Shown here: in pieces, positions 42,281 through 51,794 of the stretch
How the letters are laid out: the number at the start of each line of letters is the position of its first letter
Position numbering within the stretch: position 1 is the stretch's first letter
Assembly: GCF_004123905.1 (NCBI RefSeq)
Contig: NZ_MZXW01000035.1
Span: 186,001 to 250,000, forward strand
Reading direction: 5' to 3'
DNA from: Bradyrhizobium betae
GTDB lineage: Bacteria > Pseudomonadota > Alphaproteobacteria > Rhizobiales > Xanthobacteraceae
Length of the DNA: 64,000 nt
Program-made: the position numbers and the translations under genes
Notes under the pieces: generated by a model
Seen by the model: only the letters and a program-made list of their open reading frames with translations
Databases searched by the model: none
What the model was told of the DNA's origin: nothing

Positions 42281-43069
42281 ATGTCGGCACCCGAACCGAT
42301 CAAATTCACCGACGGCGCGGCCTACGAGCGCTTCATGGCACCCTGGAGCCGTTCGGCCGGCTCTCTTTTTCTCGACTGGCTGACGCCGGGCGCAGGACGA
42401 GCCTGGGTGGATGTCGGTGCCGGCAACGGCGCGTTCACTGAGCTCATTCTCGCGAAGTCTAAGCCTTCATCCGTCTGCGCGATCGATCCCTCAGACGCAC
42501 AGATTGACACTGCACGCCAAAAGTTCTCGGCACAGCAGGTCGAGCTTTCGATTGGCGATGCAATGGCCCTTCCGTACGAGGACAACCGCTTCGACATTGC
42601 GGTGATGGCGCTGGTGCTGTTCTTTGTCCCTGATCCGCGTAAGGGCGCCGCGGAAATGCTCCGCGTCACCAAACCCGGCGGCATTGTCGCGTCCTACACC
42701 TGGGATGTCATGCGCGGCGGCACCCCGACGCAGCATGTGTGGGAGGAGCTGGACGCGATCGGCAAACCGGCTGCACGTCCACCGAGTGCCGAAGTATCGC
42801 GTTTCGCGGCACTGAAGGCGCTTTGGGCGGAGCTCGGCATCCGCGACGTCGAGACGCGCGAGCTCGTCGTTGAACGCACCTTCGCTGACTTCGACGACTA
42901 TTGGTTGTCCATGGTCGTGAGCAGCCCGAGTGGAATCGTCGGGAGGCTGTCGGATGCGGAGATCGCGGAGCTGAAACACCGTCTCCAGGACAGACTGCCA
43001 GCGACCGCGACGGGAGCGATCACGGTTCACGCCTGGTCGACGGCGATCAAGGGGCGAAAGGCCGCTTGA
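42281..43069 (+). CDS. Class I SAM-dependent methyltransferase (UbiE/MenG-like)
   Basis: 262 residues with a Rossmann methyltransferase core. Motif I is WVDVGAGNGAFTE (about 46-58), acidic motif II ends in CAIDPSDAQI, motif post-I is SIGDAMALPYEDNRFDI and post-II is KGAAEMLRVTKPGGIVASYT. The N-terminal sequence KFTDGAAYERFMAPWSR is the pattern of small-molecule (UbiE-like) methyltransferases. The gene stands alone behind GGGAGATCTCGG and is convergent with the lipoprotein gene (10 bases between stops). Substrate unknown. Confidence 0.86.
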   Translation: MSAPEPIKFTDGAAYERFMAPWSRSAGSLFLDWLTPGAGRAWVDVGAGNGAFTELILAKSKPSSVCAIDPSDAQIDTARQKFSAQQVELSIGDAMALPYEDNRFDIAVMALVLFFVPDPRKGAAEMLRVTKPGGIVASYTWDVMRGGTPTQHVWEELDAIGKPAARPPSAEVSRFAALKALWAELGIRDVETRELVVERTFADFDDYWLSMVVSSPSGIVGRLSDAEIAELKHRLQDRLPATATGAITVHAWSTAIKGRKAA

Positions 43070-43079
43070 GGCGCTCGCC

Positions 43080-43610
43080 TTACGCCGATTTCTTCTTGGC
43101 CTTCGGCTTGGCCGCCTTCGGCACGGGCTGCGGCTCGGGGTTGCCCTCGATCGAGGACAGGCGGCCCGAGGTGAAGGTGTAGATGCCCGCGCGCGGACCG
43201 GTGGTCCAGGTCACGACGGCCACGCGCCTTCCGGCGGCATCGCCGGAGAGGTTGACGGTCGAGGGCGCGCCGATGCCGCGGACCACGTCGCATTCGGTGT
43301 GACCGAGCGCGACCGTTCCGCCAGCGGGCGCCGGCGAAGTCGTCGAGGCGTTGGCGTCGGCCGGCCCGGGGGGCGGCGCCATGCCGGGACAGGCGCCGTC
43401 GGCGCTGACCAGATCCTCGGCCCCGACTGCCCTGTCGGGGGTCAGCGGCGGCGACTCAATCGAGATGTTCCGGATGAACAGGCGGCTCGGCGTGTTGAAC
43501 CATTGGGCGTCCTTGGACAGCAGATCGGTCCCGCCCGAGCAGCCCGCGACCAGCGGTGCTACGGCAGCCAACGCAACTATGAGCGAGCTGGGAAGCTTTT
43601 GATGTCGCAC
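43080..43610 (-). CDS. Putative lipoprotein, 176 residues
   Basis: A signal peptide ends in the lipobox LVAGCSG with Cys at about 24, giving a lipid anchor. The mature chain has an Ala/Pro linker (ANASTTSPAPAGG) and a small domain with TVALGHTECDVVRGIGAPST and RVAVVTWTTGPRAGIYTFTS, similar in layout to SmpA/OmlA-type or BLIP-like periplasmic folds. The C-terminus is highly basic (KAAKPKAKKKSA). No clear family. It could be an envelope protein partnered with the cell-surface genes around it, but this is only position. It has its own promoter region of about 125 bases shared with nothing else. Confidence 0.75.
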   Translation of the reverse strand: MRHQKLPSSLIVALAAVAPLVAGCSGGTDLLSKDAQWFNTPSRLFIRNISIESPPLTPDRAVGAEDLVSADGACPGMAPPPGPADANASTTSPAPAGGTVALGHTECDVVRGIGAPSTVNLSGDAAGRRVAVVTWTTGPRAGIYTFTSGRLSSIEGNPEPQPVPKAAKPKAKKKSA

Positions 43611-43737
43611 GATAAACTAAATTCCCCGCGTGAAGGATCGGCCCTAAGCGTTTGTCCCAACATCACTTTGCGGCACGAAGGTGGCCAAAACCATGATCGC
43701 CCGGAAAGTGCAAATTATCATTAATTGCAAACGGCCG

Positions 43738-44190
43738 CTAATTCCGCTTCTGCCACCGGCCCCGTTCGTCGGCCTGCCAATAGGTGACATCAAATCCCCG
43801 CGCCTTGCAATCCGTCCAGGCGCTGCGGGCCAAATCGAGCGCGTCCGGATCGTCGCCGTTGAACAGCAGCACCATGCGCTCATAGCCCTGCGCGTCCTGC
43901 GGCAGCGCGGCACTGTCGACCAGGAAGCGGACATTGGCGCCGTTAGGATTGCCCTCCTCGATCGCCAGCACGATCGGCTGATCGGCGGCATCGTTCACCC
44001 GCCATGTCGCGTGCGGCAGGAAGGAATCGTCGCGATAGGTCCATAAATGCGCGTCGAGCGCGTCGGCGCGCTCCTCCGACGTCGACTGCACCACGACGCG
44101 CCAGCCGCGCTCGAGCGATTTCTCGAGAAGCGGCGGCAACACGTTCTCTACCGTCATGTTTTGCAAATGGTAGAACAGCACTTCAGTCAT
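43738..44190 (-). CDS. holC: DNA polymerase III subunit chi
   Basis: Clamp-loader accessory subunit linking the replisome to single-strand binding protein. 150 residues, typical. Signatures are the N-terminal TEVLFYHLQNMTVENVLPPL (2-21), RGWRVVVQSTSEERADALD (about 28-46) and LWTYRDDSFLPHATW (about 49-63). The conserved FVDEL/lid-type C-terminal half is FNGDDPDALDLARSAWTDCK. Its start lies 6 bases after the pepA stop, so it is co-transcribed with pepA, a classic pepA-holC arrangement. Confidence 0.94.
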   Translation of the reverse strand: MTEVLFYHLQNMTVENVLPPLLEKSLERGWRVVVQSTSEERADALDAHLWTYRDDSFLPHATWRVNDAADQPIVLAIEEGNPNGANVRFLVDSAALPQDAQGYERMVLLFNGDDPDALDLARSAWTDCKARGFDVTYWQADERGRWQKRN

Positions 44191-44196
44191 CTTGGA

Positions 44197-45696
44197 TCAT
44201 TTGCGCTCGTAATGGTCGGCGACCAGACGGTCGAGCAAACGGACGCCATAGCCGCTGCCCCAGCTCTGGTTGATGTCGGTCTTCGGCGCGCCCATGGCGG
44301 TGCCGGCGATGTCGAGATGGGCCCAGGGGATGCCGTCGACGAAGCGCTGGAGGAACTGCGCTGCGGTGATCGAACCGCCGTGACGGCCGCCGGTGTTCTT
44401 CATGTCGGCGAACTGGGAATCGATCAGCTTGTCGTATTCGGGGCCGAGCGGCATGCGCCAGACCTTTTCCCCGCTCTCGATGCCGGCCGCCAGCAGGCGG
44501 TCGGCGAGTTCATCATTGTTGGAGAACATGCCGGCATGGTCGGTGCCGAGAGCGACCATGATGGCGCCGGTCAGCGTCGCCAGATCCACCATGAATTTCG
44601 GCTTGGTCTTTTTCGCGACGTACCAGAGCACATCGGCCAGCACGAGGCGGCCTTCGGCGTCGGTGTTGATGATCTCGATGGTCTGGCCCGACATCGAGGT
44701 GACGATGTCGCCCGGCCGCTGCGCATTGCCGTCGGGCATGTTCTCGACGAGGCCGATGGCGCCGACAACGTTGGCCTTGGCCTTGCGCGCCGCCAGCGCA
44801 TGCATCAGGCCGACGACGCAGGCCGCGCCCCCCATGTCGCCCTTCATGTCCTCCATGCTGCCTGCCGGCTTGATCGAAATGCCGCCGGTGTCGAAGCAGA
44901 CGCCCTTGCCGACGAAGGCGACCGGCGCCTCGCCCTTCTTGCCGCCGTCCCAGCGCATGATCACGGTGCGGCTCGGCCGCACCGAGCCCTGGCCGACGCC
45001 GAGCAGCGCGCCCATGCCGAGCTTGTCCATCGCCTTGACGTCGAGCACCTCGACCTTGACGCCGAGCTTGCGGAGCTGGCTGGCGCGGCGCGCGAATTCC
45101 TCGGGGAACAGCACGTTCGGCGGTTCGTTGACGAGGTCGCGCGCGATGATCACGCCATCGACGATCGCGCCAGCCGAGACGAAGGCCTTCTTCGCGGCAG
45201 CGGCATCGCCGACCGCAAGGGAGACGTCAGCACGCAAGCCGCCCTCCTCGCCGTCCTTCTTTTTCGTCTTGTAGCGGTCGAACTTGTAGGCGCGTAAGCG
45301 AAGGCCCGAGGCAATCGCGACGGCCTGCTCGCTCGTCATGGCGCCGCTTGGCAGTTCCGCGACGATGGTCATGGCCGCAGCGCTGGCCGAGAGCTTGCTC
45401 GCCGCAACGCCGCCGAATTTGAGGAAGTCGTTCCCCTTCAGGCTCGCCGCCTTGCCGGCGCCGATCACGACCAGGCGGGTGGCCTTCAGCCCCTCCGGTG
45501 CCAGGATGTCGAGGGCCGCGCCGCTTTTGCCCTTGAAGCCGGCGGCGGACGCCGCCCGCTTCACCAGATCAGCGGCGCCGCCGAGCGCCTTGGCCGTCGC
45601 CGGGCCTAGCTTCAAACCGTCGTCGCAGAACACCACGAGGATGCCACGGGCGGCTGATGACAATTGGACGAAGCCGACCTTGATGGCATCGGACAT
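44197..45696 (-). CDS. pepA: Cytosol (leucyl) aminopeptidase, M17 family
   Basis: Dinuclear-zinc/manganese aminopeptidase of 499 residues from the ATG at 45696, preceded by AAGGAG at ideal spacing; a longer in-frame start was rejected. The M17 signature NTDAEGRLVLADVLW (about 352-366) is intact, with the catalytic Lys in VAFVGKGVCFDTGGISIKPA and Asp/Glu ligands near KGDMGGAA. The N-terminal domain (about 1-170) is the regulatory/DNA-binding-like domain of PepA proteins. It is co-transcribed with holC and divergent from lptF. Confidence 0.96.
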   Translation of the reverse strand: MSDAIKVGFVQLSSAARGILVVFCDDGLKLGPATAKALGGAADLVKRAASAAGFKGKSGAALDILAPEGLKATRLVVIGAGKAASLKGNDFLKFGGVAASKLSASAAAMTIVAELPSGAMTSEQAVAIASGLRLRAYKFDRYKTKKKDGEEGGLRADVSLAVGDAAAAKKAFVSAGAIVDGVIIARDLVNEPPNVLFPEEFARRASQLRKLGVKVEVLDVKAMDKLGMGALLGVGQGSVRPSRTVIMRWDGGKKGEAPVAFVGKGVCFDTGGISIKPAGSMEDMKGDMGGAACVVGLMHALAARKAKANVVGAIGLVENMPDGNAQRPGDIVTSMSGQTIEIINTDAEGRLVLADVLWYVAKKTKPKFMVDLATLTGAIMVALGTDHAGMFSNNDELADRLLAAGIESGEKVWRMPLGPEYDKLIDSQFADMKNTGGRHGGSITAAQFLQRFVDGIPWAHLDIAGTAMGAPKTDINQSWGSGYGVRLLDRLVADHYERK

Positions 45697-46037
45697 TGGT
45701 AACTCCTTCAAAACATCAGGCTTTTTGCCGTTCGGCGGTCCCGGCGACGGGCCGGAGCTGAATGGCGATTCACTGGACTTTCCCCACTATGGGCCACCGG
45801 CGCGGCAGATGCCAAGCACCCCCGTGGCCGCCAGGCCACAACGAGGGAAATATTAACCATATGGCGAGGGTGCCACGGGGCAGCCATTTTGTTGACGGAT
45901 CAAAGGGATGGTAGTGAGAGAGTAAGCCGGTGGAAGAGGTGGTTGGCCGACCTTGGGGATCCCCTATCAGGGGATTGGTCGGACGGCCAGGCTTCCGGCC
46001 TGTATTGGGGTCTTGGTGGGAATTCGTGCGGTAGCGC
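45697..46037. other. Divergent intergenic region pepA/lptF with a short palindrome
   Basis: 341 bases, no gene seen. It contains ATCCCCT-ATC-AGGGGAT (45959-45975), a perfect dyad 63 bases before the lptF start, and no T-run after it. Promoters for pepA-holC (minus) and the lpt operon (plus) should lie here. Confidence 0.55.
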
Positions 46038-47207
46038 ATGGGGTCGATCGATAAGTATATCTTCCGCACGACGCTGGCGTCGTTTGCGCTGGTCCTGGTC
46101 AGCCTCACCGGCGTGATCTGGATTACGCAGGCGTTGCGCGGCATCGACCTGATGACGAGCCAGGGTCAGACGATCCTCACCTTCCTCGGCATCACCAGCC
46201 TCGTCATCCCGGCGCTGGTCCTGATCATCTCGCCGATCGCACTGATGATCGCGATCTCGCACACGCTGAACAAGCTCGCGACCGATTCCGAGATCATCGT
46301 GATGAATGCCGCCGGCTTCTCGCCGTTCCGGCTGTTCTATCCGTTCTTCTACGCCACCTGCGTGGTGGCGGCGCTGGTTGCCTTCATCGCGGCCTATCTG
46401 GCCCCCGACGGCATGCGGCGGATCAAGCAGTGGGATGCCGAGATCACCGCCGACGTGCTCACCAACATCCTGCAGCCCGGCCGCTTCGCCCAGCTCGACA
46501 AGAACCTCACGATCCGGATCCGCGAGCGCCTGCCCGGCGGTATCCTCGCCGGCATCTTCATCGACGACCGCCGCGATCCCAACGAGCGCGTGTCCATCGT
46601 CGCCGAGCATGGCGAGGTCGTGAAGAACGAGAACGGCTCGTTCCTGGTGCTGAAGGACGGCAATCTCCAGCGCTTCGAGGCCGGCAAGCGCGACCCCGCG
46701 CTGGTGGCGTTCGGCCGCTACGGCTTCGACATGTCGAAGTTCGGCAACCAGGGCCATGACGTCACCCTCGGCATCCGCGAGCGCTATCTCTGGGAGCTGT
46801 TCTCGCCATCCGAGGACGACCCGGTCTACAAGCAGATTCCCGGGCAGTTCCGCTCGGCCCTGCATGACAGCCTGTTGGCGCCGATCTATCCGTTCGCGTT
46901 TGCCGTGCTGACCTTCGCCTTTCTCGGCGCACCGCGCACCACCCGCCAGAGCCGCAATTTCTCGATCGGCGGCTCAATCATCGCGGTGTTCGGCCTGCGC
47001 ATGGCCGGCTTCGCCTGCTCGGTGATGGCGGTGAAATCGCAGGGCCCGGTGCTGGTCCAATACGCGATGGTTCTCGGTGGCATCGGCATCGGGCTGTGGA
47101 TGATCATCGGTGGCATCGTGGTCGAGCCGCCCGCCGGCCTGATGGAGGCCATCAACAAATCGAACGCGCGGATCGCGCGGCTGTTCGGACGGCCGGCCAC
47201 CGCATGA
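46038..47207 (+). CDS. lptF: LPS export ABC transporter permease LptF
   Basis: Inner-membrane half of the LptB2FG complex that extracts lipopolysaccharide from the membrane. 389 residues, six helices in two groups of three (LASFALVLVSLTGVIWITQ; ILTFLGITSLVIPALVLIIS; then the C-terminal group from SLLAPIYPFAFAVLTFAFLG) with a periplasmic jellyroll between (about 130-270). YjgP/YjgQ family. First gene of lptF-lptG-lptD-surA-pdxA-rsmA; its stop overlaps lptG by 4 bases. LptB and LptC are not in this window. Confidence 0.94.
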   Translation: MGSIDKYIFRTTLASFALVLVSLTGVIWITQALRGIDLMTSQGQTILTFLGITSLVIPALVLIISPIALMIAISHTLNKLATDSEIIVMNAAGFSPFRLFYPFFYATCVVAALVAFIAAYLAPDGMRRIKQWDAEITADVLTNILQPGRFAQLDKNLTIRIRERLPGGILAGIFIDDRRDPNERVSIVAEHGEVVKNENGSFLVLKDGNLQRFEAGKRDPALVAFGRYGFDMSKFGNQGHDVTLGIRERYLWELFSPSEDDPVYKQIPGQFRSALHDSLLAPIYPFAFAVLTFAFLGAPRTTRQSRNFSIGGSIIAVFGLRMAGFACSVMAVKSQGPVLVQYAMVLGGIGIGLWMIIGGIVVEPPAGLMEAINKSNARIARLFGRPATA

Positions 47208-48301
47208 GCATGCTCACCAACACACTCGGGCGCTATTTCGCCGGACGCTTCGTGGTCGCCGCACTCGGCGTCTTCGCCAGCATCTTCCTGCTGCTGGTGC
47301 TGGTCGACTACATCGAGATGGTGCGCAAGACTTCAGGGCTCGCATCGGCGTCCGCGATGATGGTGGCCGAGACCTCGCTGTTCCGGGTGCCGCAATTGCT
47401 GGAGAAGTTGACGCCGTTCTGCATGCTGATCGGCGCCATGACCTGCTATCTCGCCCTCTCCCGCCGGCTCGAGCTGGTGGTGGCGCGTGCCGCCGGCATC
47501 TCGGCCTGGCAATTCATCTCGCCGGCGCTCGGCAGCGCGCTTCTGATCGGGGTGATCGCCACCGTCGCCTACAATCCGATGTCGGCGAATTTGCGCGAGC
47601 TCTCCAAGCGCATGGAAGCCGAGCTGTTCGGCTCGGCTCCCGGCGGCGGCATCCAGGACGCCTCGGGCTTCTGGCTCAACCAGGTCACCAATGACGGCCA
47701 GGTCATCATCAATGCCGCGCGGAGCGAGCAGCAGGGCGTGCGGCTGACGGGGCTGACGCTGTTCCGGTTTGACACAGAGCAGCACTTCAAGGAACGGGTC
47801 GAGGCGCGCGAGGCGACACTGGAATCGGGCCATTGGCTGTTCAAGGGCGTGCGCCGTTTCTCGCTCGACTCCCCGCCGGTCGACCAGGCCAGCCTGGAGA
47901 TTCCGACGACGCTGACCGAAGCGCAGGTCCGCAACAGCTTTTCCACACCCGAGACTGTGTCCTTTTGGCAACTACCGAGCTACATCCGTTCGTCCGAAAG
48001 CTCGGGCTTCGCGACAGCCGGCTATCGACTCCAGTATCACAAGCTGTTGGCGCAGCCGTTTTTGCTTGCCGCCATGGTGATGCTTGCGGCTTCTGTGTCG
48101 TTGCGCTTCTTCCGGATGGGCGGCGTGCAGAAGATGGTTTTGAGTGGCGTGGGTGCAGGCTTTCTGCTCTACGTTTTGTCGAAAGTGACTGAAGACTTGA
48201 GCAAGGCTGAGTTGATGCATCCGATCGCTGCGGCGTGGTTGCCCGTGGTGGTGGGCGGCCTCACCGGCTTTTTGGCCTTGTTGTACCAGGAGGACGGTTA
48301 G
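47204..48301 (+). CDS. lptG: LPS export ABC transporter permease LptG
   Basis: 365 residues, YjgP/YjgQ family partner of LptF. The ATG at 47204 overlaps the lptF stop (ATGA); longer in-frame starts would fall inside lptF. First helix RFVVAALGVFASIFLLLVLV, periplasmic jellyroll in the middle (about 110-250), final helices PFLLAAMVMLAASVSLRFF and MVLSGVGAGFLLYVLSKVTE. It takes lipopolysaccharide from the membrane to the LptA/LptC bridge. Its last base is the first of the lptD GTG start. Confidence 0.94.
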   Translation: MSMLTNTLGRYFAGRFVVAALGVFASIFLLLVLVDYIEMVRKTSGLASASAMMVAETSLFRVPQLLEKLTPFCMLIGAMTCYLALSRRLELVVARAAGISAWQFISPALGSALLIGVIATVAYNPMSANLRELSKRMEAELFGSAPGGGIQDASGFWLNQVTNDGQVIINAARSEQQGVRLTGLTLFRFDTEQHFKERVEAREATLESGHWLFKGVRRFSLDSPPVDQASLEIPTTLTEAQVRNSFSTPETVSFWQLPSYIRSSESSGFATAGYRLQYHKLLAQPFLLAAMVMLAASVSLRFFRMGGVQKMVLSGVGAGFLLYVLSKVTEDLSKAELMHPIAAAWLPVVVGGLTGFLALLYQEDG

Positions 48302-50787
48302 TGACTGCCGTCCATCGAGGACACGTGTCTCGTTTGACGCGCCGCATCGTGATGCGCGCGAACGGGGTCGGCTTGTCTGTTCGCAGGCTCCTGCTGGCCG
48401 TTGCCGCTGTGGCATCGCTCGGCGGGCTGATGGACGCAGCCCTCGTCGCCCCCGCCTCCGCCCAGAGCTTCACCTACAATCCGCTGCCGCCGCGCCCGAA
48501 GCCGCCGAGAGCCGCCAACGACAACCAAATGCTGGTTCAGGCGACTGAGGTCGATTACGACTACAACAATTCGCGCGTCTCCGCGGTCGGTAACGTCCAG
48601 CTGTTCTACAACGGCACCAGCGTCGAGGCCGACCGGGTCATCTACGACCAGAAGACCAAGCGGCTGCATGCCGAAGGCAACATCCGCATGACGGATGCCG
48701 ACGGCAAGATCACCTATGCCGAGATCCTGGATCTGTCCGACGACTATCGCGACGGATTCGTCGATTCGCTGCGCGTGGACACCGCCGACCAGACCCGCAT
48801 GGCCGCGAGCCGCGCCGACCGCTCCAGCGGCAACTACACGGTGTTCGAGAACGGCGTCTACACGGCCTGCGCGCCGTGCAAGGACGATCCGAAGAAGCCG
48901 CCGCTCTGGCAGGTCAAGGGTGCCCGCATCATCCACGACCAGCAGGAGAAGATGCTGTATTTCGAGACGGCGCAGCTCGAATTCTTCGGCGTGCCGCTCG
49001 CCTACCTGCCCTATTTCTCGACGCCCGACCCGACCGTGAAGCGCAAGACCGGCTTCCTGGTGCCGGCCTTCACGTCGAACACGCCATTCGGCTACGGCGT
49101 CGATATTCCGTTCTACTGGGCCATTGCGCCCGACATGGACCTGACCTTCAGCCCGCGCATCACGAGCCGCCAGGGCGTGCTGTTCCAGACCGAGTTCCGC
49201 CAGCGCCTGATGGACGGCGCCTACCAGATTCGCGTCTACGGCATCGACCAGCTCGATCCGAGCGCGCTTGCCGGCCAGCCCGGCGACCGCCAGTTCCGCG
49301 GCGCCGTCGACACCAAGGGTCAGTTCGCACTGAACGACAAGTGGGTCTGGGGCTGGGACGGCGTCGTGATGTCCGACTATTACTTTTTCTCGGACTACCG
49401 CCTGGCACAGTATCGCGATCCGCTCGGATCGTTCCTGTATCTGCCAACCGACGCGCTGTCGCAGCTCTATCTGACCGGCGTCGGCAATCGCAGCTTCTTC
49501 GATGCGCGCACGATGTACTGGCTGAGCTTCTCGGGCTTCCAGAACCAGGTTCCGGTCGTCTACCCCGTGATCGACTATTCCAACGTGCTCAACTATCCCG
49601 TGTTCGGCGGCGAGTTCAGCTACAAGACGAATTTCGTCAACCTGTCGCGCGACAGCGCGGTGTTCGATCCGATCACGACGCTCGCCAACACCAACAGCCT
49701 GTGCACGACGACGTCGGCCGACCCGCTCGCCCGCACGCCGTCGCAGTGCCTCCTGCGCGGCTTCCCCGGCACCTACACCCGCCTGACGGCGGAAGCGCAG
49801 TGGCGCAAGTCCTTCACCGATCCGCTCGGCCAGATCTGGACGCCGTTCGCCAGTCTCCGCGCCGACGCGATCAACGCCGACGTCTCCAATCAGCCGGGCG
49901 TGTCGAACTACCTGGCCACCGGCGACACCCAGGCGTTCCGCCTGATGCCGACCGTCGGTCTCGAATACCGCTATCCCTTCATCAACGTTCAGCCGTGGGG
50001 CTCGACCACCATCGAGCCGATCGCGCAGATCATCATCCGGCCGAACGAGACCTATGCCGGCAAGCTGCCGAACGAGGACGCGCAGAGCATGGTGTTCGAC
50101 ACCTCGAACCTGTTCAGCGTCGACAAGTTCTCCGGTTACGACCGCGTCGAGGGCGGCGGCCGCGCCAATGTCGGCGTGCAGGCCACTACGCAGTTCGACA
50201 GGGGCGGCGCCGTCAAGACGCTGTTCGGGCAGTCCTACCAGCTGTTCGGCATGAACTCCTACGCGGTCCAGGACACCATCAACACGGGGCTGGATTCCGG
50301 CCTCGACAAGCCGCGCTCCGACTACGTGGCGAGCGCCGCCTACTCGCCCAACAGCACCTATACGTTCAGCGTCCGCTCCCGCATGGACGAGCAGACCTGG
50401 AACGTGCAGCGCTTCGAGGCGGAAGGCCGCGCCAACTTCAATCGCTGGTCCGTCAGCATGATGTACGGCAATTACGCGGCGCAGCCGGAGCTCGGCTATC
50501 TGACCCGCCGCGAGGGCATCCTGACGTCGGGCTCGCTGAAGGTCGCCGCCAACTGGGTCGTGAGCGGCTCGGCGCGCTGGGATCTCGAGGCCAACAAGAT
50601 CAACCAGTATGTGGTCGGTGCCGGCTATGTCGACGATTGCTTCGTGCTGGCGGCGAATTATGTAACTTCGTATAGCTACTCGGCCGGCTCGACGCCGCCC
50701 GTGCTGAGCCACGCGTTCATGTTCCAGATCGGCCTGCGCACGCTGGCGACTTCGAGCGGAAGCAGCAGTTCCGCCGGCCTTCAGTGA
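48301..50787 (+). CDS. lptD: LPS assembly outer-membrane protein LptD
   Basis: Outer-membrane barrel that inserts lipopolysaccharide. 828 residues from GTG at 48301, overlapping the lptG stop by one base; ATG at 48352 is an alternative. The signal sequence ends near ALVAPASAQS. An OstA-like periplasmic domain comes first (VQATEVDYDYNNSRVSAVGN, about 75-94; DRVIYDQKTKRLHAEGNIRM), then the barrel. Cys residues occur in TACAPCKDD (about 183), in SLCTTTS and SQCLLRG, and in YVDDCFV near the C-terminus, consistent with disulfide maturation between the domains. Partner LptE is not nearby. SurA downstream helps fold barrels such as this. Confidence 0.94.
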   Translation: MTAVHRGHVSRLTRRIVMRANGVGLSVRRLLLAVAAVASLGGLMDAALVAPASAQSFTYNPLPPRPKPPRAANDNQMLVQATEVDYDYNNSRVSAVGNVQLFYNGTSVEADRVIYDQKTKRLHAEGNIRMTDADGKITYAEILDLSDDYRDGFVDSLRVDTADQTRMAASRADRSSGNYTVFENGVYTACAPCKDDPKKPPLWQVKGARIIHDQQEKMLYFETAQLEFFGVPLAYLPYFSTPDPTVKRKTGFLVPAFTSNTPFGYGVDIPFYWAIAPDMDLTFSPRITSRQGVLFQTEFRQRLMDGAYQIRVYGIDQLDPSALAGQPGDRQFRGAVDTKGQFALNDKWVWGWDGVVMSDYYFFSDYRLAQYRDPLGSFLYLPTDALSQLYLTGVGNRSFFDARTMYWLSFSGFQNQVPVVYPVIDYSNVLNYPVFGGEFSYKTNFVNLSRDSAVFDPITTLANTNSLCTTTSADPLARTPSQCLLRGFPGTYTRLTAEAQWRKSFTDPLGQIWTPFASLRADAINADVSNQPGVSNYLATGDTQAFRLMPTVGLEYRYPFINVQPWGSTTIEPIAQIIIRPNETYAGKLPNEDAQSMVFDTSNLFSVDKFSGYDRVEGGGRANVGVQATTQFDRGGAVKTLFGQSYQLFGMNSYAVQDTINTGLDSGLDKPRSDYVASAAYSPNSTYTFSVRSRMDEQTWNVQRFEAEGRANFNRWSVSMMYGNYAAQPELGYLTRREGILTSGSLKVAANWVVSGSARWDLEANKINQYVVGAGYVDDCFVLAANYVTSYSYSAGSTPPVLSHAFMFQIGLRTLATSSGSSSSAGLQ

Positions 50788-50858
50788 TCTATTTGAAGTG
50801 ACGGCCCGGGGGCTCCGATCGCGAGTTCGTCCCGGCTGACATGTGAGCGACAACAATC

Positions 50859-51794
50859 ATGACGACCCCATTGCCTGTCTTCCGCCTTCTCCTTGCCTTC
50901 GGTGCCGGACTGATCATGACCGGTCTGCCCGCGCCGTCGCGCGCGCAGAACATCGTCGTCATGGTCAACGGCGATCCGATCACCGATTTCGACATCGAAC
51001 AGCGCTCCAAGCTGGACACGCTGACGACCCAGAAGACCCCGTCCCGGCAGGAGGTCATCAACGAGCTGATCGACGACAAGGTGAAGATGAAGGAGGGCAA
51101 GAAGTACGGCGTCGATCCCGGCATCTCCGACATCAACCAGTCCTACGATGGCATGGCACAGCGCATGCGCCTCACCCCGGACCAGCTCACCAAGTCGCTG
51201 GAATCGAAAGGCGTCCGCCCCGAGACGCTGAAGGGCCGCATGAAGGCCGAGATGGTCTGGACCAGCCTCGTACGCGGCCGCTACAAGGAGAAGCTGATGG
51301 TCGGCGAGCGCGACGTCGCGCAGGCCGTGCAGGCCCAGACCGGCGACAAGCTCCAGATCGAGGGCACTGAATACAAGATGCAGCCGATCGTGCTGATCGT
51401 GCCGCGCGGCTCCTCCCAGGCCTTCCAGGAGACGCGCATGAAGGAAGCCGAGACCTACCGCTCGCGCGTCGGAAGCTGTGAGGAAGCCAATTCGTTGTTC
51501 CGCTCGACGCCGAACGCCACCATCCGCGAGAGCGTCACCAAGACCACCGCGGAGCTGCCCGAGGCGCTCCGCAAGGTGCTCGACGACTTGCCTATCGGCC
51601 ATCTGACCGCACCGGAGGTGACCAAGGCGGGCATCGAGATGGTGGTGCTGTGCGCGCGCAAGCCGACCATGATCGACACGCCGAAGAAGCGCGAGGTCCG
51701 TGAGAAGATGTATCAGGAGAAGTACGAGAAGACCCAGAAGACCTATCTCGAAGAGCTCCGCAAGGCGGCGATGATCGAATATCGCAACCGCTGA
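50859..51794 (+). CDS. surA: SurA-like periplasmic peptidyl-prolyl isomerase/chaperone
   Basis: 311 residues with a signal peptide (RLLLAFGAGLIMTGLPAPSR) and a SurA N-terminal chaperone domain starting IVVMVNGDPITDFDIEQRSK (about 32-51) with QEVINELIDDKVKMKEGKKY. The C-terminal half carries a rotamase-like segment (IEGTEYKMQPIVLIVPRGSS) but is shorter than E. coli SurA, with one PPIase-like domain at most. It delivers unfolded outer-membrane proteins to the Bam machinery. Next to lptD, the classic context. The stop overlaps pdxA by 1 base. Confidence 0.85.
   Translation: MTTPLPVFRLLLAFGAGLIMTGLPAPSRAQNIVVMVNGDPITDFDIEQRSKLDTLTTQKTPSRQEVINELIDDKVKMKEGKKYGVDPGISDINQSYDGMAQRMRLTPDQLTKSLESKGVRPETLKGRMKAEMVWTSLVRGRYKEKLMVGERDVAQAVQAQTGDKLQIEGTEYKMQPIVLIVPRGSSQAFQETRMKEAETYRSRVGSCEEANSLFRSTPNATIRESVTKTTAELPEALRKVLDDLPIGHLTAPEVTKAGIEMVVLCARKPTMIDTPKKREVREKMYQEKYEKTQKTYLEELRKAAMIEYRNR

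Noticed and set aside
48298..50856. 852-codon frame antisense to lptD
   Set aside because: Length is due to high GC; lptD on the plus strand has clear signal, OstA domain and barrel, and operon overlaps with lptG.
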